Shown in pieces: positions 37,377-48,800 of a stretch of 64,000 nucleotides of DNA. This DNA is from Sialis fuliginosa. Its lineage: Eukaryota; Arthropoda; Insecta; Megaloptera; Sialidae. The notes under the pieces were generated by a model, which was given only the letters and a program-made list of their open reading frames with translations, had not been told where the DNA came from and did no database searches. Made by a program: the position numbers and the translations under genes. The stretch lies in NCBI GenBank assembly GCA_961205875.1, contig OY540813.1, positions 13,549,001 to 13,613,000 of the forward strand, read 5' to 3'. Each line of letters opens with the position of its first letter. Position 1 is the stretch's first letter.

Positions 37377-37670
37377 AACTAGCAAAATTTGCTAGCTAGC
37401 AAGCACTTCAGGAGTCGAACATAATTGTATGTATTTAACGACATTTAAGTGAACATTTTAATTATTAAAATGTCCTTAACGGGGTATTATTTCATTTTGA
37501 GTGAATTTTTTTCATAACGTTTTATTTTCCTATGATCCTTCTAGAATAGATTTTTTCTTCGAAAAGTTGAAAAACACTAGTTATGAAAAATTTAAACGCG
37601 TTTTAATACACCGATTAAATAAAGTTTAACAATGACATTGACATTAATTTTCAAAATTATCTTATTAAAG

Positions 37671-37888
37671 CAGGGGCCTGCAACCTTATTGTCAGTACAA
37701 ACCCAATACAAGATTTGAAAATCACCGAGGGTGCATATTTTACAGATAATCAATAGGTATAAATAGGCATTGAAAAGAAAAAAATTGCAAATGTATAAAG
37801 TTAGGTTTAATTTCTCAACTTTTAGTCCAGTGAGGGCGCATTAAAAATTCACCAGAGGCACCCGCGGGCTTCTGGTTACCGATCCCTG
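37671..37888. mobile_element. Probable non-autonomous hAT element
   Basis: The left end CAGGGGCCTGCAACC and the right end GGTTACCGATCCCTG are inverted and imperfect. Flanking octamers tattaaag and tactaagg agree at 6 of 8. This CAGGGG...CAACC tip is typical of hAT-type insect repeats. Confidence 0.7.
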
Positions 37889-38037
37889 TACTAAGGTATT
37901 CAATATATACATATACATATATATAAATACCATTTATTTATGGTAAGGCACATTATGAATCCCACGGAGGCAGTTGACACATCGCTACCCCCGTGATTCG
38001 GCGCCTATTATAAATATTATTATTATTAATTACTTAC

Positions 38038-38079
38038 ACTATAAAAATCCCATTTTTCATGAGGGCAATCAAGTCTTAC
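38038..38079 (-). other. Candidate recursive splice site or 42-nt microexon
   Basis: The minus strand has a pyrimidine-rich acceptor, tttctttcgttttgtttcag, that runs straight into gtaagact, a donor-like sequence. This 3'ss|5'ss junction (38080|38079) is the hallmark of ratcheting sites in long insect introns. Alternatively, an exon of 42 bases follows, open in a single frame (VRLDCPHEKWDFYS), and ends at a second strong donor, gtaagtaat (38037). It ends in phase 0, which does not fit the phase-1 start of the 3053-3100 microexon unless another exon intervenes. It may belong to the left-end gene or to a different minus-strand gene. Confidence 0.4.
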
Positions 38080-38083
38080 CTGA

Positions 38084-39194
38084 AACAAAACGAAAGAAAA
38101 ATTAATAACATATGGTAACTAAAAATTTTAACACTGTTTATTATTTAAAAAAAATCATGCAGCTGTTTAGTATTAGTCGCAAAATAGAAAAAAAACTATG
38201 ATTGACAACTTTTTCTTTAACCCAGTCCAGTGTGCTTTCTATAAGTTTGATTTGTTTTTTATATGGTTTAATCAACACATAATAATTACATATATATTTA
38301 AGCTAATTACTTTTAATTTCTAATTTGTTAGACTTGAACTACATACGATAAAATAAGTAAGAGTAGAAATACAACTTTATAACACATCATATACCTTTAA
38401 AATACATTTATTCGATACATCAATATAATTAATTAATAAAATACTGTTGAAAGAAGAAACAGATTTCAGAATTTAATCTGTTCTAATTGCTGTGCATAAA
38501 CTATGAGAACTTTCTATGCAAAATCATGGTTATTAATTTAATAAAAAGCATATTAATTTCATGTTTAACCATGATAGTATAATGGTCAAATATTTAGAAA
38601 AGGGTAATTATTTTTGTAAATTATGTGGAAGTAATTGTTAAAATCGACAGTAATTTTACATTATTAACATTTATTTTACGGTTTGCATTTGATGTTGCAT
38701 TTTATTAGCGAAATTCAAGGTTGTATCCATATTATCGTAAATGTCATCTTCATTATGGTATGAATCGTTTAGAAAACAGCCAATTTAACTGTTTGACACT
38801 TTTTTAAATTCCCGTTCGTATAGAAAGGTTATTGTTATTATGTACAGTGATATCTGAAAGTACGTTTGATGTGTGCGACAATCTTTTATCCGAGACAGTT
38901 TAACAAAATTCGAGTGTCTTTCTATTTAAATTGTTATCAAATTAATAGTCAGGTTTTTATAAGTTTTTGTTAACAATATTGCTATTTGCATTTATGCCGT
39001 GCTTACACCAAAAAGACAAAACAGCAATACGTACTTTTAAAACACCATGTTGCTGTTTTGTTGACATTTGTAAATGTTCCTATACATAAGTATGTACATA
39101 TTACGATTTCTTATGCTAATTTATAAACACAGGTGAATATGGTACAAGATTAAAGTAGGGGCTCAGGGGTTATTTAAAAAAAAATTTACAACAA
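38084..39194. other. Gene-free AT-rich interval
   Basis: No exon seen apart from the splice-like site at its left edge. A partial copy of the AAACAGCAAC MITE (38996-39068) lies in it; the intact copy is at 52938-53078. Confidence 0.5.
38996..39068. mobile_element. Degenerate MITE, ACAAAACAGCAA family
   Basis: tgccgtgcttacaccaaaaa and gttgctgttttgttg echo the two ends of 52938-53078, but the right tip is eroded. Confidence 0.55.
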
Positions 39195-39352
39195 ATGCTT
39201 TTTTTTGCTCTACACTTTTTTATATTTTTCTTTCTTCTTGCAGTTTTTCAACTACACAAATTAACTTTTACAACTGCAATTTTCATTTTTGGAACTGCAA
39301 AAATAAGCTAGAATTTACACTTTTTTATATTTTTCTTTCTAAAATAACCTCT
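39195..39352. repeat. Dispersed repeat, copy 2 (partner at 10828-10985)
   Basis: Shares the blocks atttttctttc, caactacacaaat, cttttacaactgca and ggaactgcaaaaa-type words with 10828-10985, in the same orientation. Confidence 0.65.
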
Positions 39353-39660
39353 GCAGGAGCGATCTGCCATCTCTTGCATTTCATTTCACATTATTAGTAT
39401 AGAATTATCGGAAAATGAATAAATTTTTAGCATCCAAATGTTTTTATTACGACTTTTATATGTGTGCAAGTATACATAAGTAATAAAAGTATTTATTTTA
39501 CAAACATTTAATAGTTTATGATGATTATAAACTTATATGATCAAATTGATCTACATTTTTATTACATTAACCTACAATATTATAACAAATGTTTATGGAA
39601 AATACACAAATTAATGTTCTTTTTTGCAATTTATATAATTAAATACAAACAGAATAATAT

Positions 39661-40010
39661 ACAGGGTGGTCCGGTTTGTGATACAGATATTTTAAGAGCC
39701 GATTCTTTGACTCATTGTGAGTTTATCTTCAACACCCTCTGACCTACAGGAAGTTTAAAAAGTTCCTTCAGACTAGTACTTATAAACAAAGATTATCTCA
39801 TAACTTCCAAAGTAGTGTAACTAGAGCAACAACGAGTCGGTTTCATAGGTAATTAACTAACGTATTTTTCAGTATTCGCGTTATTGCTAGCCGTGTTTCA
39901 GTTCAGAGTTTTTGCTCATCAAAATCAAAAAATATATTAAGTATTTTTTTGAAAATTTTTATGAAATGACATTTTTCTCCAAAAGTATATTACAAAGTCA
40001 AATACAAAGT
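39661..40010. mobile_element. Truncated ACAGGGTGGTCC element
   Basis: Starts with ACAGGGTGGTCCGGTTTG flanked by TATA and follows the (inverted) right half of 11580-12276: atcttcaacaccctctga, aaacaaagattatctcata, cgttattgctagccgtgttt. Similarity fades by about 40010 and no right tip is seen. Confidence 0.8.
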
Positions 40011-41149
40011 GTTTTTATACTTTTACTTAATTTTATCATGTAACTTAGAATTTCTTAGAATTTTTTTTCGATAAGTCATTTAGTAAAAAAAACTATTGTT
40101 ATAAAATATCAATTATATTTTTTCTTACAGTTAAACAACAACAACAAATCTTTTATCAATGAAAAAACTAATAATAATATGTAAAAAGATTCTACAGATT
40201 TTGATACGCTCACGTTCTTAACATCTATAATAGAATATAATTTGATGTATTATTAAATATATAAAGGATTAGAAAGCAAACTGATACCGTCAGTCTTTTA
40301 CTTTTCAGTCATGTATATGTCATCATTGTTAATGATAATACCGTCAATTACTTGATTATGTTTGTCATTACATACGATTACATGTTATTATTATGTAATT
40401 ATATGGATTGTTGATAATTTCTATGTACATATATTTGGGACGCATATATTGTTAATTCTTTATTTAAGAGAATGCACAGGTAATAAATACTTATATATAT
40501 TTCAGAGGCGTAGTTTGGATTCGCTGCGCCCCCGACAAGAACCTGTATCAGTGCTCTTTATCATTACTGCGGATTTTTTTTTAGTAATATCAAATAGCAT
40601 GGCTTTAACTTTTTAAAATGTATTATTTTATAAAGTTTTCAACTTTGTCAATTTTAGTAATAATAGTATTTATTTAAAGTACATTAATTTGAAAACATAA
40701 TAAATAAATTACCTAACCTCACTTAATATTTTTTTACATTGATCTGTCACTAAAGAATAAATAAATACAAAAACTGAAAAAAGTATTCCACAAATAATAA
40801 ATAATAGGTACTTACATTTTATCATAATAAGTTAATCGTACAGTTATAGTTTTTTAGAATCAAAAATATTCAATTTCAACCACATTTCAACTAACAAGTG
40901 TCACTTGATATCATGTCTGATATAAATAAATACGCTCGACATTTTTTAAACTTTGCAAACATACTAAATTTAGCTTGATTAAAGATGTAACGTAATGAAA
41001 CAGAACTCAAGATAAACATTTAATCATTGCAATGTGCAAAAAAGTCATACCTTTGAATAAAATAACTAAAATACAACAGATTATTATAAAAATAATATGT
41101 CTATGAATATGTCGGTAGGAATGCTTTAATTTTAATTTAGGGTAGTAGT
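40011..41149. other. Gene-free AT-rich interval
   Basis: No exon. A hAT-like left end (CAGAGGCGTAGTTTGG) lies at about 40504 and is followed by a GC-richer 40 bases. Confidence 0.45.
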
Positions 41150-41622
41150 TACTGTAGCGCTCTCAACGGATATTTTTTGAACTATCAGACTAATTAATAT
41201 TTCATGATCGAATTTTTTTAGAAATATCGTTTTTCTCCGATTTGGCTGAGTTTTAATAGGGTTCTATTCTGACAACAGATGAAATTAATTCAAAAGGATT
41301 TCTGCTAATTTATTACCTGTGTACTGTGACCTGTAGCGTGTTGCCGTCACTTAAAAAATTCAATTTCTCGTCAATTTGAAATTTGTTCATATTTTTATAA
41401 CAGAAAATTAAAACCAATCGATATTAAACTAAATAAATATGGAGATTGTAATGTTCTCTTTCAGAAAATGTCAACTTTTAAGTGGGTTACTAAAGAAATT
41501 TAAGATATAATGCTCATTTTATCAAAGTACATACGCAAATTTTTTTTAGGACGAGAATAGAACACACATTCAAGCTATAGCTTGCTTGGGATGTGCAATA
41601 CGACATTTATTGTCATTAAAAA
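41150..41622 (+). repeat. Dispersed 450-bp repeat, copy A (inverted partner at 61530-61990)
   Basis: Blocks such as tccgatttggctgagtttta, attaaaaccaatcgatatta and acacacattcaagctatagc have diverged reverse-complement partners at 61530-61990 in the same relative order. Neither copy holds a credible protein frame. Family unknown. Confidence 0.75.
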
Positions 41623-43343
41623 AGTTTTATAACGTCATAGTTATGAACTTATGAAGAAGAAAAAATAAAAAACCGCTTTAAAGTGTACTTGAATTTCCCA
41701 TTGAACTTTTATTAATTAAGACATTTTTTTGACATTATTAATATTACGCAAATAAAACGCCCGGTTTTTACTTTTGACTAACCATGATTGTATTTGTATG
41801 TATCATACACTGTTACAATTATTAATTATCTGTAATTTAACATCTCAGGTGCGCTGTGACTTACACGACTCTAAATTGCATCATTTCACATACCGGATGC
41901 ATATTTGTGTGTGTATGAAAACATTACACAAACCTGAATACCGTGAATCATTGTATCTGTGACATTCAGCTTGTAATATTTTATGAAAAGAATACTTGTT
42001 ATTATCAGTAAATTGTAAAGAAATGAAAATATTTATTTAATTTAAAAAATTTATTACAAAGATCCTGGTAATTTTTTAAACATTTAATAATAATGGGTGG
42101 GAATAAGCCGGACAATTGATATATTAAAAAAAACTGATTTATATGGTTAATGTTCTAATGCCAACTGTGGTCAAAACAAGCTTTTTTCTGAGAATTATAA
42201 TCGACATTATAAAGGTTGAAATTTCCATTGCAAATGTCATAATTTAAATTACATATGTACGAGTATATATATAAATAACCAGATATACCATTATTTTTTT
42301 AATCTTTGCGGTTTTTCTCTTTAGAGTACTTTAGATAATATTTTTAAAACGTAAAACATTTTAGTTATCACTTCATTGTTGATCATATCTACATATGAGT
42401 AACTTAAGACCATCATTTAAACTACATTTTCTTTGGAGTGAAAATTAATTACAAAGGAGTGGACATATTTCACTTTTAAGATGAGATAATTACACTTTCT
42501 TAAGATTGAAAAAGCTGGTTGTTTTTAGATAATCAGTTTTCACTTTATAAAAGGCATATTTGAACTAATGCTGTATTTAAATATGCAATACGTTTACTGT
42601 AATTGAAAAATTTCACTATTGATGTCTAGTTATTTATTATTTGATGGCATAGCTAACTACCATATGAGTCACTCAATTCAAGTATACATCTTTGATCGAT
42701 TTAATAATTAACAGCATTTAAATTATGTTTATTAAACTACATGATAAAAACTAATAATTTGCATAAAATCAATTTATAATAATTACATATTTTATAATAA
42801 CGGTAACAAGTTGAGGACCACTACATTAAATACAGAGTCAGTTACTTTCAAACCAACTGTATTGATAAACAATTAAGAGAATAAATACAATTCTATGACG
42901 TAGCCAGACTAGGCGAGGCAAGAGGGATAAGCTAAACGTAAAAACCATTTGGCCCTCTCTTGACCTCACAAAATAAAAAGAAATTATTTTTAAAATGAAT
43001 ATTCAGACAAACAAATAAGTTTCATAGCATTACAAAATTGTTCTTTATGGATAACACCCAACAGTTTGATATGTAGGTACTTTAAAACGAATTGACTAGA
43101 ATTCAAAAGCTAGTGTTGCGTGTCTGTATAAATAAAAGCCTCTAGATAAATGTGAATATTCGCCTACATTTGCCATGTCGCGTCGTCTGAAGGCGGTAAA
43201 AGATATACAACATATGCATACAAATTAGTAATTTAACCTTATCGTAAGTAATATAGTCTATGGACAACATTCGTATAATTTATTCTTAAGTAAATGTAAT
43301 ATTGGGTAATAATAATTATTATCCAAACTACACTAGTAGAAAC
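41623..43343. other. Gene-free AT-rich interval
   Basis: No exon seen. A degenerate hAT-like tip (atgacgtagccagactagg) lies at about 42895. Confidence 0.45.
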
Positions 43344-43542
43344 GTTGACTTGAGCCAAGAAATCCTTGTTTTATATATAACGAAAACAATATTTTCTTAA
43401 TATAAGAAATATGCTCTTAATTCAACTATATTATTGTTGGACGAAACAATAATTGGATTAAGAATATATTTCTTATGCATGTTAAGAAAATATTGTTTTC
43501 GTTGTAGGTATATAAAACAAAGGTCTTTTGGTCCAAGTCAAT
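43344..43542. mobile_element. Palindromic MITE (about 200 bp)
   Basis: The arms run from ttgacttgagccaagaaatc and aacgaaaacaatattttctt to their complements at the right (aagaaaatattgttttcgtt, then ggtccaagtcaa). Nearly the whole element is self-complementary. Confidence 0.85.
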
Positions 43543-43640
43543 TTTTCACCTGTGTGGTTGGGACCAAAGGTAATTAGAATATTCAAACATGTAGTTCGAT
43601 CGCGTAAAAAAAAAATTATAAAAATGTTTTTTTGATTTTT

Positions 43641-43832
43641 AGACAAGTGTTACAGGCTCAGTCTGGCATTCGTTCAATCCATGACCTTCTTTGTACTGAG
43701 ACCGACGAAAAATATTAAAATATTTAAAAATTCATCAGTCCAGTCGACCAGTCATTACACGATCAGTTTGACGTCAGTCTGATATCAGTCATGGACTGAA
43801 CTGATGCCAGACTGAGCATGTAACACCCGTCT
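43641..43832. mobile_element. Palindromic MITE (about 190 bp), GTGTTACA..CAGTCTGGCAT ends
   Basis: The left end gtgttacaggctcagtctgg is inverted at the right as ccagactgagcatgtaacac. Inside, short cagt-type words (cagtc, cagtt, cagtcatgg) recur many times. No coding content. Confidence 0.85.
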
Positions 43833-43888
43833 TAAACAAGACAAATAAAACAAATTTACTCTACCCAAGGTTAGTAAATACACAGATT

Positions 43889-44058
43889 GCCTCAGTAGCT
43901 TTTGACTAATCAGCTTGGGCACCCCAGATGACGTATTTTCCCCTTCTCGTGCTGAGTTAAAAGGCTATATTTGTTATGATTGGGCACATCATTCCCCCTC
44001 TCCACATTTGGTCACCCCAGATGACGTATTTTCCTCTCTCATGCCGAGCTACTGAGGC
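43889..44058. mobile_element. Small element with CCTCAGTAGCT ends and an internal direct repeat
   Basis: gcctcagtagct at the left and agctactgaggc at the right are perfect 12-bp inverted repeats. caccccagatgacgtatttt occurs twice within it as a direct repeat (about 43920 and 44004). Confidence 0.75.
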
Positions 44059-44398
44059 TACCTTGTATTGTACCTAGCTATATTATTTGTGATTAAGTAT
44101 TTTTGTAGTGGAGATTTTTAAGTATATCCAAAATCCATAGAAAATTACAAATTTTAAATTAAGTTTTTACATATATCAAAGTATATTATTAAATAGATGC
44201 AATAATATATAAAACGGCCATTAATTTAAAATCAAACTTCAATAATCAATTAAAAAACTGCACACAAGTATTTGTTATGGCGACATATCACGTCATCATT
44301 ATAAACCAGCGATTAATACACAAGTGCGCTATATTTAATAAAATTTATGAGGAAACGATGATGCAGGTAATAAAAACGAGAAATACATTTGAAGCGAC

Positions 44399-44610
44399 CT
44401 AAGGTCGTCGTTTTGCAAAACCGGCTGCTGGATCCTCTTCAGCGGGGCTTAAATGGAGCTCACGATGTTTAAATGGGCGCGGATTTAAACGTCCTACACT
44501 TGGCTCGCGCGGGTATTTGTGTGTATATATGTGTATGTGTGTGCTACAGTGTAGTAGGTCACGCTGTATAGCGGTACCACCTGTATGGGTCACTCGTCAC
44601 CTAAGGCATA
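44399..44610. promoter_or_regulatory. GC-rich island, possible distal promoter or untranslated exon
   Basis: About 200 bases are strikingly GC- and CpG-richer than the surroundings (aaatgggcgcggatttaaac, ggctcgcgcgggtatttgtg), followed by tgtgtgta repeats and gctgtatagcggtaccacct. Overlapping frames on both strands exist, but neither has a convincing protein. MITEs crowd both sides, as is common near promoters. It might be the 5' end of a minus-strand transcript. Confidence 0.35.
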
Positions 44611-45050
44611 CAGTCTCAGCAGTTCTAAATACACACACAAATGCGGTGTTGTTTGTAAAAGGTTGGTTCATGAATCTAGTAGGTATCTACCAAATAATAG
44701 TACAGTAAAATATTAGGCGTGAAAATTTACTAACCGATAGTGAGTAGGTACCTCATTAGTATACAATATTTTCAACTGAGTATATTTTGTTACTTCAGTG
44801 GTAAATATATATAAAGGCAATATTTTTATTCAATAAAAATTAATAATTGAACAAATTGAGGGGTAATAGTTTGAAATCAATAAATATTTTTATCAAGGAC
44901 AAAATATTATTAAGTTAATAGCACCTTAAATTGTTTTTTACATAATTTAGAAATTTAGACATCTTGGAGTAAAAAAAAGTTTATGAAAAGAACTTAAATT
45001 TAAGAAATAGGGTCGGTTCAAGTTTCACTGTATTTGGTATGGTCAGTGAT

Positions 45051-45298
45051 CACTCTGCCACCTATCGGACAAAATTTGAACACTTCTGAAGTTCCCAAAC
45101 AACGATTTGAATTTAAATTAAGATGTCTATTATTAATATTATTTACCGTTCAATATAAATGTACTATTAAAAAAGTTATTAGGAGTAAAGTGTGCACAGC
45201 AAACATAAATATTTTTATATTTAATGGAGGTTATGTTTTAAATCGCTGTTTTGGAACTTCAGAAGGGTTCAAATTTTATCTGATAAATGGCAGAATGG
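45051..45298. mobile_element. Palindromic MITE (about 248 bp)
   Basis: The left arm (cactctgccacctatcggac, aaaatttgaacacttctgaa) pairs with the right arm (ttcagaagggttcaaatttt, then ataaatggcagaatgg). A 99-codon frame spans it and is explained by the repeat. Confidence 0.85.
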
Positions 45299-45689
45299 TA
45301 AATAAAAGCACAATTTCAATTCGAAAATACTGAATTGAAAATGTTTACAATACATTACTTAATAATCAATTCATCTCCCGAATCTTAAGAAGTATTTAAG
45401 TTTGAACATCCGCGTGACGATGATTATCATAAAGTATGCAAGGTAATACCTTTCTATACTGAGAAGATGATGTCAAAATAATATTTATAGGCGAGGATTG
45501 TTCATAACATCGTGTATTACAACATTCAATCTTGCGGAACTTGAAAGGGTTACAAATTTACTCCCGTGTTTGTTTATAGATATTTTATAACAATGATTAT
45601 GATAAAAAGCTTTTTATTAAAATACAAACCGAAGATTTTTTTATAGTACGCAACAATTAATATTTCAACACAATGATTCAGAGGGTAAT

Positions 45690-45885
45690 CAGGGCCGTAA
45701 CTACCACCAGGGCAGTGTCCAGAGGCCCTCGAGCAAGGACCAAAAAAGAAAAGATTGTAATTAGTAACAAGTGTAAAATTGATTGCAACGAAAAAAAGGG
45801 TTTTCAATTTTTATATTTTGCATATAGTGATAGCCTCTCTGTCAGTTGCAGCCCCGGGGTCCCAGAGCCTCTAGTTACGGCCCTG
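45690..45885. mobile_element. Non-autonomous hAT element with perfect 8-bp duplication (196 bp)
   Basis: The left end CAGGGCCGTAACTACC and the right end CTAGTTACGGCCCTG are inverted. Exact agggtaat octamers flank it (45682-45689 and 45886-45893). The frames on both strands through it are not genes. Confidence 0.95.
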
Positions 45886-45893
45886 AGGGTAAT

Positions 45894-48800
45894 TCTAAAA
45901 TTTTATAGTACATAATAAGACATTTTGAGTACAATGCGAAAGTTAAAAAAATGTATAAATACAAATGATATAGCAAATGTTAATAAAAAACATATTTGTA
46001 CTAATTAATTACTGTATTTTTTTCATGCCTTTAGTATTAAAATAGATCCATTTTTACATTTAATGAATTCTAGTAAAAAAATTGTATTTGTATGAAAATA
46101 TATTAAAAGATGTATAATAAAAAAATTCGTTGACATCCCTGAACTAATGTAACTGATTCACGTTTACCAATTCTAAAATTTCTAACGTTATTTTCACGCG
46201 ATTCATAAAATCCTTGACCTAAGTGGAGGTCACTATAATCATGATTTAGTAAATAAATAAAAATATCCGCTATTTTGTAAACACCATACGGATTATTTTT
46301 TTACGTTTGTGTCAATAAAATATTAACAAAGTCCGTTATAGACTTAATTTAAATGTCAAGTTATTTTTTTTTGAACTGCTGTAAGTGTTTAGTTATTTGT
46401 AATGATACTTTAATAAGGCATGTCGTTTTGGTATAAACAGTTATTTGAATCTATGCACAGCACTGTAAAAACATTTATTTTACTGGTACGGTTATATTTA
46501 ATTAATTCTATTATAATTATAATTAACGAAAAGTATTGTTTAATAGACTCCATTAGTAATTGTTAAAAAGAATAGTTACTGTCGGCAACACTTTCATTTA
46601 AAATATATATACATTATACATATATAGCTAGGTAATGAAAAAAATGTACTATGATGAATTAGATTTATATCAGAATTGATATCCTTTAGAAATATACAAG
46701 GGTGTGTCAAAAAAAAAAACGATATTTTTTTCTTGCTCTCGTTATGAAATAAGATAGTTTATGATCTAAAATAAATTCCCCCTGTAGTTCAATTTTAAGA
46801 GGTGTCGCAAGGGGGGTGTTGTTTCCCTTTTAAATAACATGGAAAAATTATTCTTTAGTACTAAAGTTGGTATTACTGATTCATGATAAGTGATAAAAAA
46901 AAGGACGCTATTTTGTAGAGTATAAAATTATGTTTTAATAATGCTAGTTATCGGCTTGGTTATTCCTTTCCCGACAGCTGAGTAGTAGGGTAATATATTG
47001 CTATTTAATTGATATTTATAGAATGATATTATAGAAACTTAAAATGTTGATTTTTGAAAAAAAAATTTAAAACGATAGCGAGCAATCTATATGTATGTAC
47101 AAAAACTATAATTTTAAGCCATTGACTGGCTACAATACCAAATCGAAATTAAAGTAATTTTATTTGGTCTTTAAAAAATGCGTAAGAACATTTTTTTATT
47201 TCATGTGCTTATTAAATTCGTTGCATAAAACAGAAAAATATTTTTACGGTTTGTAATATTGTTTATAAATAAATGAAATTTTGAAGTGTTTTATGCCTTG
47301 ATTTAATGTGCCACATATTTCACAGGCGTAATTTTCGCTTTACATTTAAATATTTGGTAATACGAATATTACAATCATTTAAAACTTTCTATGGTTTATA
47401 ATTACTATTCTGGTGCAAATAAATGTTTCCTTATTTTGATTAATCACACACAACTATGTGACAAATGCACTTTTTGCAAACCTTTTGTTTAGATAATAAT
47501 AAACCATGTACGAAAAATTAACAGATAAGACATTGTTCACTACATGAACATCAGAAAATCTGTGTTACTAAATTATATACATCTCGTTGTGGATTTCTCA
47601 CGACTTTCTCGCCAAATTTTCAGTAAACTTTAATCAAAAAAGTTGATATCAGGAACGGGTTTAAGAGAGAAAGTGTTCAGTTCTCGATTTTTCTGAAAAA
47701 TGTTATTAATAAAATAATATGTAATAAAAATTAATTTTATGGTTTCTTTATTTATATATTCAAAATATATCTAGCACAAATGAGTTGTCCAGCTGATGAA
47801 GTGGTAATGAAAGATCCGTTTTATCGATTTTATTATTTGGATACCTAAATATGTATTTTCAACAAAAGTAATTTTTCCCCCTTTATAACTGCGTTGATTT
47901 AAATACTATATACGTTATAAAACTGGGGACTCGACCTCTATATATAACAGACCTGGTCAACCTGCGGCCCGCCGCGCCTTTATGTGCGGCCCGCGGCTTT
48001 ATACGAACAAATTATGTTTTAAAGGTTTTTTTTAAGTATCGGGTGTTTCAAAAAGTTTGAAACTGGTTTTAATTTCCCGTTGTTTTATTTAAAAGGACAT
48101 TTAAATAATTGTTTTATTTATTTAACTTAACTAATAATTTTTATTGTTTAAACTTTTTTTGTAATAAAAAATTAAGAACTTGATCGAGTGAGATCAATTA
48201 CAACCCTTTATCTGTGACAGGGAACGAAATATTGAATTTTTTCCGCTATTATACAAAATTGTAAATATCTAGGCTCCTATGTGAAATAGGTAGTACATTT
48301 TTTACCCTACACCCCCAATATGATTTTTCCGGCCAAATCGATTGAGACCAATTACATATCTTCATCTATATTGGAAGTTAAAAATCCTATGAAAATTAAC
48401 CTAACTTTTTTATGTTAATTTAAAGGTTAAGGAATGAAAGGTTAAAACTGTTATTATAAATCTGATGGCGTTTTTATATGTGACATATTTTCTATGCATC
48501 CGTGGTCCCGTGGTTACCACCTAGGAAGACGTAGTTCTCCTTCAAAAAATTAAAGTGATTAAAAAAATCAAGTACGAAATTTATTGTAATGTCAAATGTT
48601 GAACAAATTATGAGAATTTTTTTTTTATATTTTTATTTATGTGCATTCCGTGGATCAATTTGGGTTGGCCAACAACGCTCGATGTTTTCAGGAACAAAAC
48701 CATGTATAAGAGCTATAATGTAGAGACATATATGTATTTGCAGGTATTAATGGCTTTTCGTTATAGTTGGAAACAATAAATTTTGTGGAACTAAACACTA

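Noticed and set aside
45034..45333. 99-codon plus-strand frame
   Set aside because: It spans a palindromic MITE end to end; composition and symmetry explain it.
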